Positions 48,096 through 57,400 of a DNA stretch of 64,000 nt are shown in pieces. Under the pieces are notes generated by a model. That model did not search any database and was not told where the DNA came from. It worked only from the letters and a program-made list of their open reading frames with translations. A program made the position numbers and the translations under genes. This DNA is from Halobacillus campisalis. GTDB lineage: Bacteria > Bacillota > Bacilli > Bacillales > Halobacillaceae. The stretch covers positions 124,001 to 188,000 of the forward strand of contig NZ_JAPVRC010000001.1 of NCBI RefSeq assembly GCF_030345335.1. Reading direction: 5' to 3'. The stretch's first letter is position 1. Each line of letters begins with the position of its first letter.

Positions 48096-49622
48096 ATGGA
48101 TTATATTATAGAAATGTTAAATATTCGAAAAGAATTCCCGGGTATCGTGGCCAATAACAATATTACTCTCCAAGTTCAGAAGGGAGAAATTCATGCGTTA
48201 TTGGGTGAAAATGGAGCGGGTAAATCTACTCTTATGAACGTTTTATTTGGCCTTTATCAGCCGGAAAAAGGCCAAATAAAAGTTCGAGGAGAGAAAGTGA
48301 AAATCAGCGATCCTAATGTTGCGAATCGCCTGGGCATCGGAATGGTTCACCAACATTTTATGTTAGTAGACACATTTACGGTTACTGAAAATATCGTACT
48401 TGGCAGTGAGCCGCGAAAAGGTTTATCTGTAGATATACGTAAAGCAGAAAAAGAAGTAGCTGATTTATCTGAAAAGTACGGATTAAATGTCGATCCAAAA
48501 GCGAAAATCAGGGACATTTCGGTAGGAATGCAGCAAAGAGTTGAAATTTTGAAGACCCTTTACCGGGGGGCGGAAATACTTATATTTGATGAGCCGACGG
48601 CTGTGCTCACACCGCAGGAAATTAAAGAATTGATCGTTATTATGCAAAGTCTTGTTAAAGAAGGAAAATCGATCATCCTCATTACACACAAACTTAAAGA
48701 AATTATGGAAGTGTGTGACCGCTGTACTGTCATACGGAAAGGTGAAGGGATAGGTACAGTAAATGTAAACGAAACGAATCCTAACGAACTTGCCTCACTT
48801 ATGGTGGGCCGTGAAGTCAACTTCACTACAGAAAAACAGCCCTCAACACCAAAGGATACGTATCTATCGGTCAAAGATCTTTATGTGAAAGATGTAAGAA
48901 ACGTCAATATGGTGAAAGGATTAAACCTGGAAGTAAGAGCCGGGGAGATCGTTGGGATTGCCGGAATAGACGGAAATGGTCAGTCAGAACTTATTGAGGC
49001 GATCACTGGACTAAGAAAAACAGAGTCCGGCACCGTAACGCTTCACGATAAGGTAATATCTAATCTTTCTACGAGAAAAGTGACTCAGTCAGGGATTTCT
49101 CACATCCCTCAAGATCGTCACAAATACGGGCTCGTTCTGGACTTCCCAATCGGGGATAATATGGTTTTGCAAACCTATTACCAGAAGCCGTTTTCTAATA
49201 AAGGAGTCATGAGCTTCAAAAAAGTCTATGAAAAAGCTAGAAATCTTATTAAAGAATATGATGTGCGTACTCCTAGTGAAATGACGAAAGCTCGCGCTTT
49301 ATCTGGTGGTAATCAGCAGAAAGCAATCATTGGCAGGGAAATGGACCGATCACCTGACTTGATCGTAGCCGCACAGCCTACCCGCGGCTTAGATGTCGGA
49401 GCGATCGAATTTATTCACCGCAAGTTGATTGAAGAAAGAGATAAAGGCAGAGCTGTTTTGCTCCTTTCCTTTGAATTGGATGAAATACTAAACTTGAGCG
49501 ACCGTATAGCCGTCATGTTTGATGGGCAGGTCATTGCTGAGGTAAAGCCTGAAGAAACGAATGAACAGGAATTAGGCTTGCTGATGGCTGGTAATTCAAC
49601 TGAGAAGGCGGGTGCAGAGTAG
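48096..49622 (+). CDS. ABC importer ATPase with two nucleotide-binding domains (NupO-like)
   Basis: 508 residues, two fused ABC domains as in sugar/nucleoside (RbsA, NupO) importers. First domain: Walker A GENGAGKST at 37-45 and signature region ISVGMQQRVEILK. Second domain: GIDGNGQSELIEAITGL replaces a standard Walker A, and the signature is LSGGNQQKAIIGREM. The degenerate second Walker A is normal for this subfamily. ATG 48096 is preferred over GTG 48087 on ribosome binding site spacing. The stop overlaps the permease start by one base. Confidence 0.93.
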   Translation: MDYIIEMLNIRKEFPGIVANNNITLQVQKGEIHALLGENGAGKSTLMNVLFGLYQPEKGQIKVRGEKVKISDPNVANRLGIGMVHQHFMLVDTFTVTENIVLGSEPRKGLSVDIRKAEKEVADLSEKYGLNVDPKAKIRDISVGMQQRVEILKTLYRGAEILIFDEPTAVLTPQEIKELIVIMQSLVKEGKSIILITHKLKEIMEVCDRCTVIRKGEGIGTVNVNETNPNELASLMVGREVNFTTEKQPSTPKDTYLSVKDLYVKDVRNVNMVKGLNLEVRAGEIVGIAGIDGNGQSELIEAITGLRKTESGTVTLHDKVISNLSTRKVTQSGISHIPQDRHKYGLVLDFPIGDNMVLQTYYQKPFSNKGVMSFKKVYEKARNLIKEYDVRTPSEMTKARALSGGNQQKAIIGREMDRSPDLIVAAQPTRGLDVGAIEFIHRKLIEERDKGRAVLLLSFELDEILNLSDRIAVMFDGQVIAEVKPEETNEQELGLLMAGNSTEKAGAE

Positions 49623-50668
49623 TGTTTACAAACCGAACTATAAATATATTAATACCGATTATTTCGGTGATTCTCGGGTTGCTTTCCGGTGCAATCATCA
49701 TGCTTGTGTTTGGATATAATCCTGTTGCCGGTTATGGGGCATTATGGGAAGGGGCGTTTGGAGACAGCTACTTTTTTGGTGAAACCATTCGTATGGTCAC
49801 CCCTTATATTCTTTCAGGTTTAGCAGTAGCTTTCGCTTTGAGGACGGGGCTGTTGAACATTGGTGTAGAAGGTCAAGTATTTGTCGGATGGCTTGCTTCT
49901 GTATGGGTAGGTGTTGCTTTCGACCTTCCAATGGCCATCCACCTGCCTTTAGCCATCATTGCCGCCGCTGCAGCCGGTGCTTTCTGGGGTTTTATACCCG
50001 GTATTCTAAAAGCTAAACTAGGAGTTCACGAAGTTATTGTAACTATAATGATGAACTATATTGCTCTTTACACGACTAACGCCATTGTAAGACATGTTAT
50101 TACTGACGGAGAAGATCAGACAGAAAACATAGCTGATTCCGCTTCTCTGGCATCGACTTGGCTGGCAGAAATGACTTTTTATTCCCGAATGCACTATGGA
50201 ATATTAATTGCTCTGTTTATGGCTTTAGTCATGTGGTTTATTTTAAATAAGACCTCACGTGGTTTTGAACTTCGTTCTGTAGGATACAATCCTTTCGCTT
50301 CCAATTATGCTGGGATGAGCGTGAGTAAAAACATTATCCTTGCCATGATGATTTCTGGAGCTTTTGCGGGTCTTGCGGGTGCTATGGAAGGATTGGGGAC
50401 ATATGGATACTTAGCCTCAAAATCTGGTTTTACGAATATCGGGTTTGAAGGTATTGCTGTCGCTTTATTAGGAGCTAATACTGCTCTTGGCGTAGTGTTA
50501 GCAGCTTTCTTATTCGGAATTCTAAAAATAGGGGCTCTCAACATGCCTACTGGGGCTGGAGTGCCAACAGAGCTTGTGGAAATTGTCATTGCTCTCATTA
50601 TATTCTTCGTCGCTTCAAGTTACATGATTCGCTGGTTCATCCTGCGCTTTAAAAAGGAGGGGAAATAA
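49622..50668 (+). CDS. ABC importer permease, first subunit (NupP-like)
   Basis: A 348-residue BPD_transp_2/LivH-RbsC-type membrane protein with about nine to ten hydrophobic segments. The coupling-loop region SRGFELRSVGYNPFASNYAG and the GLAGAMEGLGTYG stretch are typical of the nucleoside/BMP permeases. Start GTG 49622 overlaps the ATPase stop. Acts with the second permease at 50669. Confidence 0.92.
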   Translation: MFTNRTINILIPIISVILGLLSGAIIMLVFGYNPVAGYGALWEGAFGDSYFFGETIRMVTPYILSGLAVAFALRTGLLNIGVEGQVFVGWLASVWVGVAFDLPMAIHLPLAIIAAAAAGAFWGFIPGILKAKLGVHEVIVTIMMNYIALYTTNAIVRHVITDGEDQTENIADSASLASTWLAEMTFYSRMHYGILIALFMALVMWFILNKTSRGFELRSVGYNPFASNYAGMSVSKNIILAMMISGAFAGLAGAMEGLGTYGYLASKSGFTNIGFEGIAVALLGANTALGVVLAAFLFGILKIGALNMPTGAGVPTELVEIVIALIIFFVASSYMIRWFILRFKKEGK

Positions 50669-51628
50669 ATGAATCTATTTGATATTTTACAGTCTATTAT
50701 TCCCCAGGCGCTATTCTTTGCAGCTCCTTTAATATTTACAGCTCTTGGCGGAGTATTAAGCGAACGCTCTGGGGTTATTAATATCGGTCTTGAAGGACTA
50801 ATGGTAATGGGAGCATTTGTAGGGATTGTATTTAATTTAACTTTTGCTGATGTTCTGGGTTCCTGGACACCATGGGTTTCCATACTTGCTGCCATGGTCG
50901 TTTCGGCTGTTTTTGCTTTGACTCACGCTGTGGCTTCCATAACACTTAGAGCTGACCAGGTCGTAAGTGGAGTTGCAATCAACTTCTTGGCTTTAGGAAT
51001 CGGCGTCTTTTTGACGAAGCAATGGTATGATAAGGGACAGACAGATATGGTAAGCCGTCCTTTTTATACGAATGATGTTTGGTTATTAAGTGATATACCT
51101 ATAATTGGACCGATGTTTTTTTCGCGAATGTATACAACGTCCTATTTAGCTATCATCTTAGCTTTTGTCGTTTGGTTCGTGTTATTTAAGACTTCGTTCG
51201 GTCTTCGTTTAAGATCTGTCGGTGAACATCCGATGGCAGCTGATACGAATGGTATCAATGTGTATGGAATGAGATACGTCGCCGTCATGATGTCGGGTGC
51301 TCTAGGAGGACTTGGCGGTGCGGTCTTCGCTTTAACTATTGCTATGAACTTTTCTCAGTCGACCATTGTTGGTCAAGGCTTCATGGCCCTGGCGGCAGTG
51401 ATTTTCGGCAAATGGCATCCGCTCGGAGCTATGGGCGCGGCGATTTTCTTCGGTTTTGCTCAAAGCTTGAGTGTAGTCGGTTCAGGAATTCCTCTTCTGG
51501 CTGATGTACCACAAGTGTTTCTATTGATTGCTCCGTACGTATTGACTATCCTTGCTCTGGCTGGATTCATCGGCCGGGCGGAAGCTCCTAAATCTCTAGG
51601 AGAGGCTTATGTGAAGGGTAGTCGATAA
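50669..51628 (+). CDS. ABC importer permease, second subunit (NupQ-like)
   Basis: 319 residues, about nine membrane segments, same superfamily as the preceding gene. Marks: LGGVLSERSGVINIGLEGLM near the N-terminus, TSFGLRLRSVGEHPMAADTN in the coupling loop, and GGAVFALTIAMNFSQSTIVG. Follows the first permease directly (no spacer). With the lipoprotein and ATPase it forms a complete importer. Confidence 0.92.
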   Translation: MNLFDILQSIIPQALFFAAPLIFTALGGVLSERSGVINIGLEGLMVMGAFVGIVFNLTFADVLGSWTPWVSILAAMVVSAVFALTHAVASITLRADQVVSGVAINFLALGIGVFLTKQWYDKGQTDMVSRPFYTNDVWLLSDIPIIGPMFFSRMYTTSYLAIILAFVVWFVLFKTSFGLRLRSVGEHPMAADTNGINVYGMRYVAVMMSGALGGLGGAVFALTIAMNFSQSTIVGQGFMALAAVIFGKWHPLGAMGAAIFFGFAQSLSVVGSGIPLLADVPQVFLLIAPYVLTILALAGFIGRAEAPKSLGEAYVKGSR

Positions 51629-51634
51629 TTCAAT

Positions 51635-51668
51635 AAAAGCCCGCGCCTAGCTGCCGGGCTTTTATTTT
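51635..51668 (+). terminator. Intrinsic terminator of the importer operon
   Basis: AAAAGCCCG (51635-51643) pairs with CGGGCTTTT (51655-51663), followed by ATTTTTT. Confidence 0.85.
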
Positions 51669-51769
51669 TTACTTTTTTACCGCTTTCCCTTAGCATATTA
51701 ATTAGGAGAGAAGGCATGAATAAAAACAGAAGTGTGCATAATAGATATGAAAAAATGAGGAGGATGACT

Positions 51770-53053
51770 ATGAAGATTTCCAAAGAAACAGTAGTTGAGA
51801 AAAAAGGATACAGATTACATATTTTACCTAGTAAAAAATATAAGACCATATCCATTGTAGCAAAGCTAAAAGCCCCGATGAAACGAGAAGGGATTACAGA
51901 ACGTGCCCTGCTGCCTTCTGTTTTACAAAAAGCAACACAGCAGCTTCCTAATGTCAGAACTCTCCAGTCGGCACTCGAGAACTTATACGGCACCGGATTT
52001 TCCAGTGATGGATCGAAAAAAGGGGAAAACCACGTGCTTTCTTTTCGGATGGAAGTTGTTAACGAAGTGTACTTGAAAAACCAGGAGCCTATCCTGGAGA
52101 ACGCGTTACAAATCTTCAGTGATGTGCTGTTCGATCCTAAAGTTGAAAACGGTGCATTTGATGAATCAATCGTTGCCCGTGAAAAGCAGACATTAGAGCA
52201 GAAAATCAAATCCATTAAAGATGATAAGATGAGCTATGCCAATATGAGGCTGATCGATCATATGTGCAAAGATGAGCCGTACGCACTTCATGTGCATGGA
52301 TACTTGGAAGATTTTGAGCAGATTACTGCCCAATCTTTATATGAGTATTATCAAGCGATGATTAACCGTGATTTGTTGGACGTATACATTAGTGGAGACG
52401 TGGACCAAACTGAAATCGAAAAGCTGGCTGACCAATATTTCACTAGAGAGTTCAGTGAAAATGCAGATGACCATAAGCATTCCGAACTTACCGGTTCAAT
52501 AGAAGCAAAGGAAATTGTCGAAGAAGATGATGTGAATCAAGGCAAGCTTCACATAGGATACCGGACAAACATTAAATTCGGTGACCCTGATTATTATGCA
52601 TTACAGGTCTTCAATGGCATATATGGAGGGTTTCCAAGTTCTAAGCTGTTCATGAATGTCCGTGAGAAGCATAGTCTAGCTTACTATGCCGCTTCTAGAT
52701 TCGAAAGCCATAAAGGGTTGTTGCTCGTGTTCAGCGGTGTGGATCCAAAAGATTACGATCAGGCGAAATCAATTATTTTAGAACAAATGAAAGCGATGGA
52801 GTCAGGTGATTTCACTGACGATCAAGTTGAAGATTCTAAAGAGCAAGTCATCAATCAGCTTCAAGAAACGATGGACAATGCGAATGGGCTAATTGAAGTT
52901 TTATATCATCAGACTCTTTCAGGTAAGGACATACCTGCCGAAGAGCTTATCGAGAATATACGTAATGTGAAAAAAGAAGACGTTATAAAAGTAGCTGAAA
53001 AAATACAATTAGATACGATCTACTTCTTAACAAGTCAAGAGGGAGGGGAATAA
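51770..53053 (+). CDS. ymfF: YmfF, M16-family peptidase homologue lacking the zinc motif
   Basis: 427 residues from ATG 51770, with GAGGAGG just upstream (the frame is open from 51716). It belongs to the M16 fold, but no HxxEH motif is present in the N-terminal half. The second half has the M16B-type NGIYGGFPSSKLFMNVREK followed by HSLAYYAASRF with the Arg/Tyr substrate-binding pattern. It likely pairs with the HxxEH-bearing YmfH encoded next, as in two-subunit M16B peptidases. Confidence 0.9.
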   Translation: MKISKETVVEKKGYRLHILPSKKYKTISIVAKLKAPMKREGITERALLPSVLQKATQQLPNVRTLQSALENLYGTGFSSDGSKKGENHVLSFRMEVVNEVYLKNQEPILENALQIFSDVLFDPKVENGAFDESIVAREKQTLEQKIKSIKDDKMSYANMRLIDHMCKDEPYALHVHGYLEDFEQITAQSLYEYYQAMINRDLLDVYISGDVDQTEIEKLADQYFTREFSENADDHKHSELTGSIEAKEIVEEDDVNQGKLHIGYRTNIKFGDPDYYALQVFNGIYGGFPSSKLFMNVREKHSLAYYAASRFESHKGLLLVFSGVDPKDYDQAKSIILEQMKAMESGDFTDDQVEDSKEQVINQLQETMDNANGLIEVLYHQTLSGKDIPAEELIENIRNVKKEDVIKVAEKIQLDTIYFLTSQEGGE

Positions 53054-53055
53054 TA

Positions 53056-54345
53056 ATGGAAGAATTAGTATACGAACAATTGAATGAATCGGTTTTCAGA
53101 GAAAAAATGGATAATGGGTTACAAGTATTTCTTCTATCGAAGCCAGAGCTCGCAAAAACATATGGTATTTTTACGACCAATTACGGGTCCATAGATCAAA
53201 CGTTTACCCCGATAGGAAAAAATGAAAAAGTTACTGTGCCGGAAGGGATTGCTCATTTTCTTGAGCATAAATTGTTCGAAAAAGAAGATCGTGACGTCTT
53301 TCAGGATTTTACGAAGCTTGGGGCTTCAGCGAACGCTTTCACTTCTTTTACGAAGACTGCCTACTTATTTTCCGCAACGAGTCAGATTGAAAAAAATGTA
53401 GAAACACTTCTCGATTTTGTGCAGGATCCTTATTTCTCAAAAGAATCGGTGGACAAGGAAAAAGGTATTATAGCTCAAGAAATTAAAATGTATGATGATC
53501 AGCCTGATTGGAGAGCGTTTTTCGGAACGATTCAAAGTCTGTATGAAAAACATCCAGTTAAAGTGGATATTGCTGGAACTGTAGACTCCATTCAAGAGAT
53601 TACTAAAGATGACCTTTATACTTGTTATGAAACGTTTTATCATCCGTCTAACATGGTTTTATTTGTGGCAGGAAATTTTAACCCCGAGGAAATGATGGAG
53701 CAAATAAGAACGAACCAGGCCAATAAAGACTTTAAAGAAATACCCGAAATCGAACGCTCTTATCCAGACGAGCCCAAATCTGTGGCGAAGGCGGAAGGTT
53801 CTATTACAATGCCTGTAACGACAGCCAAAGCAATGGTGGGCGTGAAAGAAGATGTTTCTTCTTTAAATGGTGAGGAACTGCTGCGCGCAGAGTTGATTTC
53901 AGGTATGATCCTCGACTTTTATTTCTCGAGAAGCGGGGAGTTTTATGATGAGTTATATCAAGCTGATTTGATCGACGACAGCTTTCAGTTTGAAACGGAA
54001 CTTGACAGGCAGTTTGGATTTACGATTCTCGGCGGTGATTCAAGAAAGCCTGATGAACTGGCTGCCAGATTGAAGGAAATGCTTCATTCTATTAAAGAAA
54101 AGAAAATTTCAGAAGAAGATTTCACGAGAATGAAGAGGAAGAAAATTGGTCAATTCATGAGAGCTTTGAATTCCCTTGAGTTCATAGCTAACCAATTTAC
54201 TCATTACCACACGTTAGGTGTAGATTTGTTCGATGTCCTACCAGTGATTGAATCGCTGTCGGCAGAAGACGCGGACCAATATGTAGAGCATTGGATCAAG
54301 GACGATAGAATTTCCGTGTTCCAAGTGAAACCACAGGAGCAATGA
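53056..54345 (+). CDS. ymfH: YmfH, M16 zinc peptidase
   Basis: 429 residues. Zinc/catalytic motif HFLEH at 67-71 (inverted HxxEH) with a downstream Glu near 142 in EKGIIAQEI, so the active subunit features are all there. GGAGGGGAATAATA precedes ATG 53056, 2 bases after the ymfF stop. The partner YmfF lacks the zinc site. The natural substrate is unknown; related AlbF/AlbE pairs process bacteriocin peptides, but no bacteriocin gene is nearby. Confidence 0.92.
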   Translation: MEELVYEQLNESVFREKMDNGLQVFLLSKPELAKTYGIFTTNYGSIDQTFTPIGKNEKVTVPEGIAHFLEHKLFEKEDRDVFQDFTKLGASANAFTSFTKTAYLFSATSQIEKNVETLLDFVQDPYFSKESVDKEKGIIAQEIKMYDDQPDWRAFFGTIQSLYEKHPVKVDIAGTVDSIQEITKDDLYTCYETFYHPSNMVLFVAGNFNPEEMMEQIRTNQANKDFKEIPEIERSYPDEPKSVAKAEGSITMPVTTAKAMVGVKEDVSSLNGEELLRAELISGMILDFYFSRSGEFYDELYQADLIDDSFQFETELDRQFGFTILGGDSRKPDELAARLKEMLHSIKEKKISEEDFTRMKRKKIGQFMRALNSLEFIANQFTHYHTLGVDLFDVLPVIESLSAEDADQYVEHWIKDDRISVFQVKPQEQ

Positions 54346-55061
54346 CAAAACGATGTCTAATCATTGGCGGAAGCAGTGATATTGGAGCAGCTACAGCTTT
54401 AAAAACCGCTGAAGCAGGAATTAATGTAGCTGTTCATTATCATTCGAATTATGAGAAAGTGAAGGAATTGGAGAGGCTTATCCCAAAAGACAGATGGATT
54501 AGTTCCTATTTCGGAGATCTTTCTACAAATGAAGGTATTGAATCCTTTCTAGAAGAGATACCTGATGAATGGGATATGCTTGTTTTTTCTCCAGGTAATC
54601 ATTCAGCCAAATTAATGCAGGATGTCACACCTCTGGAAATGGATGACTACTATCATATTCACGTGAAATCATTATGGATGATAACAAAAAAACTGATTCC
54701 TCATATGGTTCAAAGAAAACAAGGGAATATTGTCGTAGTATCTTCTGTTTGGGGAGAAGAAGGTGCAAGTACCGAAGTTGTTTACAGCTCGGTTAAAGGG
54801 GCGCAGATAAGTTTTGTGAAAGCTTTGGCTAAAGAACTGGCTCCAAGCAAAATAAGAGTGAATGCCGTGACCCCTGGATTCATAGCCACTAAGATGAACC
54901 AGTCGTTCACGGATGATGAGACAATGGCCATTTTCCAAGATATCCCTTTAGGCAGAGCTGGGGAATGTGGCGAAGTAGCGGAAGGCATCAAGTATCTACT
55001 TCAGGAACAGTCGAGTTATATTACAGGCCATGTGCTTAAAATTAATGGCGGATGGTACTGA
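54342..55061 (+). CDS. ymfI: YmfI, short-chain dehydrogenase/reductase
   Basis: A 239-residue classical SDR (FabG-like). Cofactor-binding GGSSDIGAATA at the N-terminus, VVVSSVWGEE with the catalytic Ser, and Tyr/Lys in YSSVKGAQISFVKALAKELA. Ends INGGWY, typical for the family. It overlaps the ymfH stop by 4 bases, so it is co-translated with the peptidase pair. Substrate unknown. Confidence 0.9.
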   Translation: MTKRCLIIGGSSDIGAATALKTAEAGINVAVHYHSNYEKVKELERLIPKDRWISSYFGDLSTNEGIESFLEEIPDEWDMLVFSPGNHSAKLMQDVTPLEMDDYYHIHVKSLWMITKKLIPHMVQRKQGNIVVVSSVWGEEGASTEVVYSSVKGAQISFVKALAKELAPSKIRVNAVTPGFIATKMNQSFTDDETMAIFQDIPLGRAGECGEVAEGIKYLLQEQSSYITGHVLKINGGWY

Positions 55062-55136
55062 AAAGATTATGTGCATAATTTTTATCACCTCACCTCATAC
55101 TAATGGTGAAACATCATCTTTGAGGAGGTAGACGTT

Positions 55137-55397
55137 ATGTCTGTACTTAATAACTTTGAGTCTTGGAAAGATTTTCTTGGTGACCGTTTGCATCAGGCGG
55201 AAGGCCAGGGAATGGATCAGCAAGCGGTCTCAGAATTGGCTTACGAAATTGGTGGGTATCTGGCTACAGAAGTAGAAGCTCAGAACGATCAAGAAGCTGT
55301 ATTGCGCGAACTTTGGAATGTGGCTGACCAACAGGAACAGCACGCGATTGCTAATATGATGGTGAAACTCGTTCAGAACGAAGGAACACAATCATAA
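55137..55397 (+). CDS. ymfJ: YmfJ, DUF3243 protein
   Basis: An 86-residue, mostly helical acidic protein of the DUF3243 family. SWKDFLGDRLHQAEGQGMD at the start and ANMMVKLVQNEG at the end are recognisable. GAGGAGGT precedes ATG 55137. Followed by a terminator. Function unknown. Confidence 0.87.
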   Translation: MSVLNNFESWKDFLGDRLHQAEGQGMDQQAVSELAYEIGGYLATEVEAQNDQEAVLRELWNVADQQEQHAIANMMVKLVQNEGTQS

Positions 55398-55403
55398 TTT
55401 GTA

Positions 55404-55441
55404 AAAAAACCGTACAGGTACATTCCCTGTGCGGTTTTTTT
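55404..55441 (+). terminator. Intrinsic terminator after ymfJ
   Basis: AAACCGTACAGG pairs with CCTGTGCGGTTT around CATTC, followed by TTTTT. Confidence 0.85.
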
Positions 55442-55554
55442 ACTAAATCCGCATCCAGCCTTTCTTATTCATAAAAAATCATTTATGATATATGAAGAGA
55501 CTATGCAAGGTTAATTTTATTACAAATTCCGACATTTTCCTAAGGAGTTGTACC

Positions 55555-56343
55555 ATGGAAAAAAAAGAATGGTATTTAGAGTATGAGATACAGTATAACC
55601 GTCCGGGTCTTCTTGGTGATATTTCATCTTTGCTTGGGATGATGGCAATTAATATCGTAACGATCAACGGTGTGGAAGACTCACACCGTGGGATGCTGCT
55701 TCTTTGCCAGGATGAAGATCAAATTGTCAGGCTTCGCTCCATCTTAAATACGATGGATACGATTAAAATAACGAAATTACGTAAGCCTAAACTACGGGAT
55801 CGATTAGCTGTGAGGCATGGTCGTTACATACATAGGGATATAGACGATAAGAAAACGTTCCGGTTCAATCGTGAAGATTTAGGATTGCTCGTTGATTTCA
55901 TGGCAGAATTGTTTATGAAAAAGGGGCATAAGTTAATTGGGATACGCGGGATGCCCCGTGTAGGCAAGACGGAATCTGTAGTAGCTTCAAGCGTTTGTGC
56001 TAACAAAAGGTGGCTGTTCGTTTCCAGTACTCTACTTAAACAAACCGTCCGCAATCAACTTATTGATGAAGAATACAACGAAGATAACTTGTACATCATT
56101 GACGGCGTCGTTTCAGCAAAAAGAGCCAGTGAGCAGCATTGGCAATTAGTGCGTGAAATTATGCGTCTTCCAGCAACAAAGGTGATTGAGCACCCGGATA
56201 TTTTCGTGCAGGAAACGGAATATAAAATGAGCGATTTCGATTATATCATTGAATTAAGGAACAATGAGGACGAGGAAATCACTTATGAACCTGTAGAAAA
56301 AGAGGCGAAGACAACGGATGGGTTTTCAATGTTTGATTTTTAA
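55555..56343 (+). CDS. ymfK: YmfK, DUF3388 protein with ACT-like and P-loop-like regions
   Basis: 262 residues from ATG 55555 (AAGGAG upstream; the open frame starts at 55492). The N-terminal 70 residues look ACT-like (NRPGLLGDISSLLGMMAINI). A middle P-loop-like motif GIRGMPRVGKTES lies near 141-153. The family is conserved upstream of rodZ/pgsA in Bacillus. The biochemical role is not known. Confidence 0.87.
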   Translation: MEKKEWYLEYEIQYNRPGLLGDISSLLGMMAINIVTINGVEDSHRGMLLLCQDEDQIVRLRSILNTMDTIKITKLRKPKLRDRLAVRHGRYIHRDIDDKKTFRFNREDLGLLVDFMAELFMKKGHKLIGIRGMPRVGKTESVVASSVCANKRWLFVSSTLLKQTVRNQLIDEEYNEDNLYIIDGVVSAKRASEQHWQLVREIMRLPATKVIEHPDIFVQETEYKMSDFDYIIELRNNEDEEITYEPVEKEAKTTDGFSMFDF

Positions 56344-56363
56344 ATAATTGGATGGTGTTACAA

Positions 56364-57299
56364 ATGGAGATAGGCTCAAGATTAAGGGAAGCCAGGGAAG
56401 CGAAAAAGTTGACCCTTGAAGAGGTGCAAAATACTACAAAAATCCAAAAAAGGTATTTACAAGCCATTGAAAACAACGAATTTGGTATACTGCCTGGAAA
56501 GTTTTACACTCGAGCTTTTATTAGAGAATATGCTTCTGCTGTAGGATTAGATCCTGAGCAAGTAATGGAGGAACATAAAAATGAACTTCCCTCTAATGAA
56601 GAAGAGCAGGTGATCACCTACAGCCGGGTGCAGCAGTCAAAAAGTGAAAAAAACCCTTCAAGCGGCGGGGGATTCGCCAAATCTTTCCCTACCATTTTGA
56701 CCGTTTTCTTAGTTGTCGGATTATTATTTGCCGTATGGTTTTTCATCTTGCAGTTATCCAATTCCAACAATAGCGCAAATGATGAAGAAATGAGTCAAGA
56801 TCAAGTAAACGTCACGGACCCTTCCGGGGAAGACGATGAGAGTCAGGACGAAGAAAATAGTTCGTCAGGCGGGGAAGGGGATTCATCAGATTCATCAGAA
56901 GAGGAAGCGAATGAAGAAAACAGTTCTGAAGAAGTTGCAGAAGAAATTGAAACAGAAGATGATCAAGACCAAGAATTGGAATTTTCTTTAGAAGAAACAG
57001 GTGCAGGACAATTTCCTGAGCATGTGTATAATGTGTCGGGAGCTGAAGAAAGAGAGTTAACAATTGCATTTAATTCAGAAACTTATTTAGAATTAAATGC
57101 ACCTAAAGACGGGGAGAGCCTTGCGGATGCAAGAAACTATTCCCAGGATGATGAAGAAATCAATATGGATATAAGTGATTATGCTGAAGTGTATGTTCGT
57201 ACAGGATCTGCCCCTGGCATGACGGTGATGGTGAATGGAGAAGAAATCGAGTTCCCAACCGATAATCTGACCCAGAAGCTGCTTATCCAATTTGAATAA
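56364..57299 (+). CDS. rodZ: RodZ (YmfM), cytoskeleton/cell-shape protein
   Basis: 311 residues from ATG 56364. An N-terminal helix-turn-helix domain that binds MreB (GSRLREAREAKKLTLEEVQN to about 75), a single membrane helix (about 108-132), a very acidic Ser/Glu/Asp linker (about 140-210), and a C-terminal DUF4115 beta domain. The open frame begins at 56352, but the family begins MxxGSRLREAR. The linker is unusually rich in Glu/Asp, which fits adaptation of an extracellular region to salt. Confidence 0.92.
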   Translation: MEIGSRLREAREAKKLTLEEVQNTTKIQKRYLQAIENNEFGILPGKFYTRAFIREYASAVGLDPEQVMEEHKNELPSNEEEQVITYSRVQQSKSEKNPSSGGGFAKSFPTILTVFLVVGLLFAVWFFILQLSNSNNSANDEEMSQDQVNVTDPSGEDDESQDEENSSSGGEGDSSDSSEEEANEENSSEEVAEEIETEDDQDQELEFSLEETGAGQFPEHVYNVSGAEERELTIAFNSETYLELNAPKDGESLADARNYSQDDEEINMDISDYAEVYVRTGSAPGMTVMVNGEEIEFPTDNLTQKLLIQFE

Positions 57300-57308
57300 A
57301 TGGAAAAA

Positions 57309-57371
57309 GTGAAGCTGTCCTTTCATGGGGCAAGGAAGGGATACTTCCTTATTCCGTAAGGGCAGCTTTCT
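57309..57371 (+). terminator. Hairpin between rodZ and pgsA
   Basis: GAAGCTGTCC with GGGCAGCTTTC as outer stem and AAGGAAG/CTTCCTT as inner stem. Little U-run; may be a weak terminator or a leader structure of pgsA. Confidence 0.5.
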
Positions 57372-57400
57372 ACATGGAGCCTAAGGAGTGTAATGAAAAG

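Noticed and set aside
57300-57400. Novel structured RNA before pgsA
   Set aside because: The stem is real, but it can be a weak terminator for rodZ; nothing marks it as a separate RNA.
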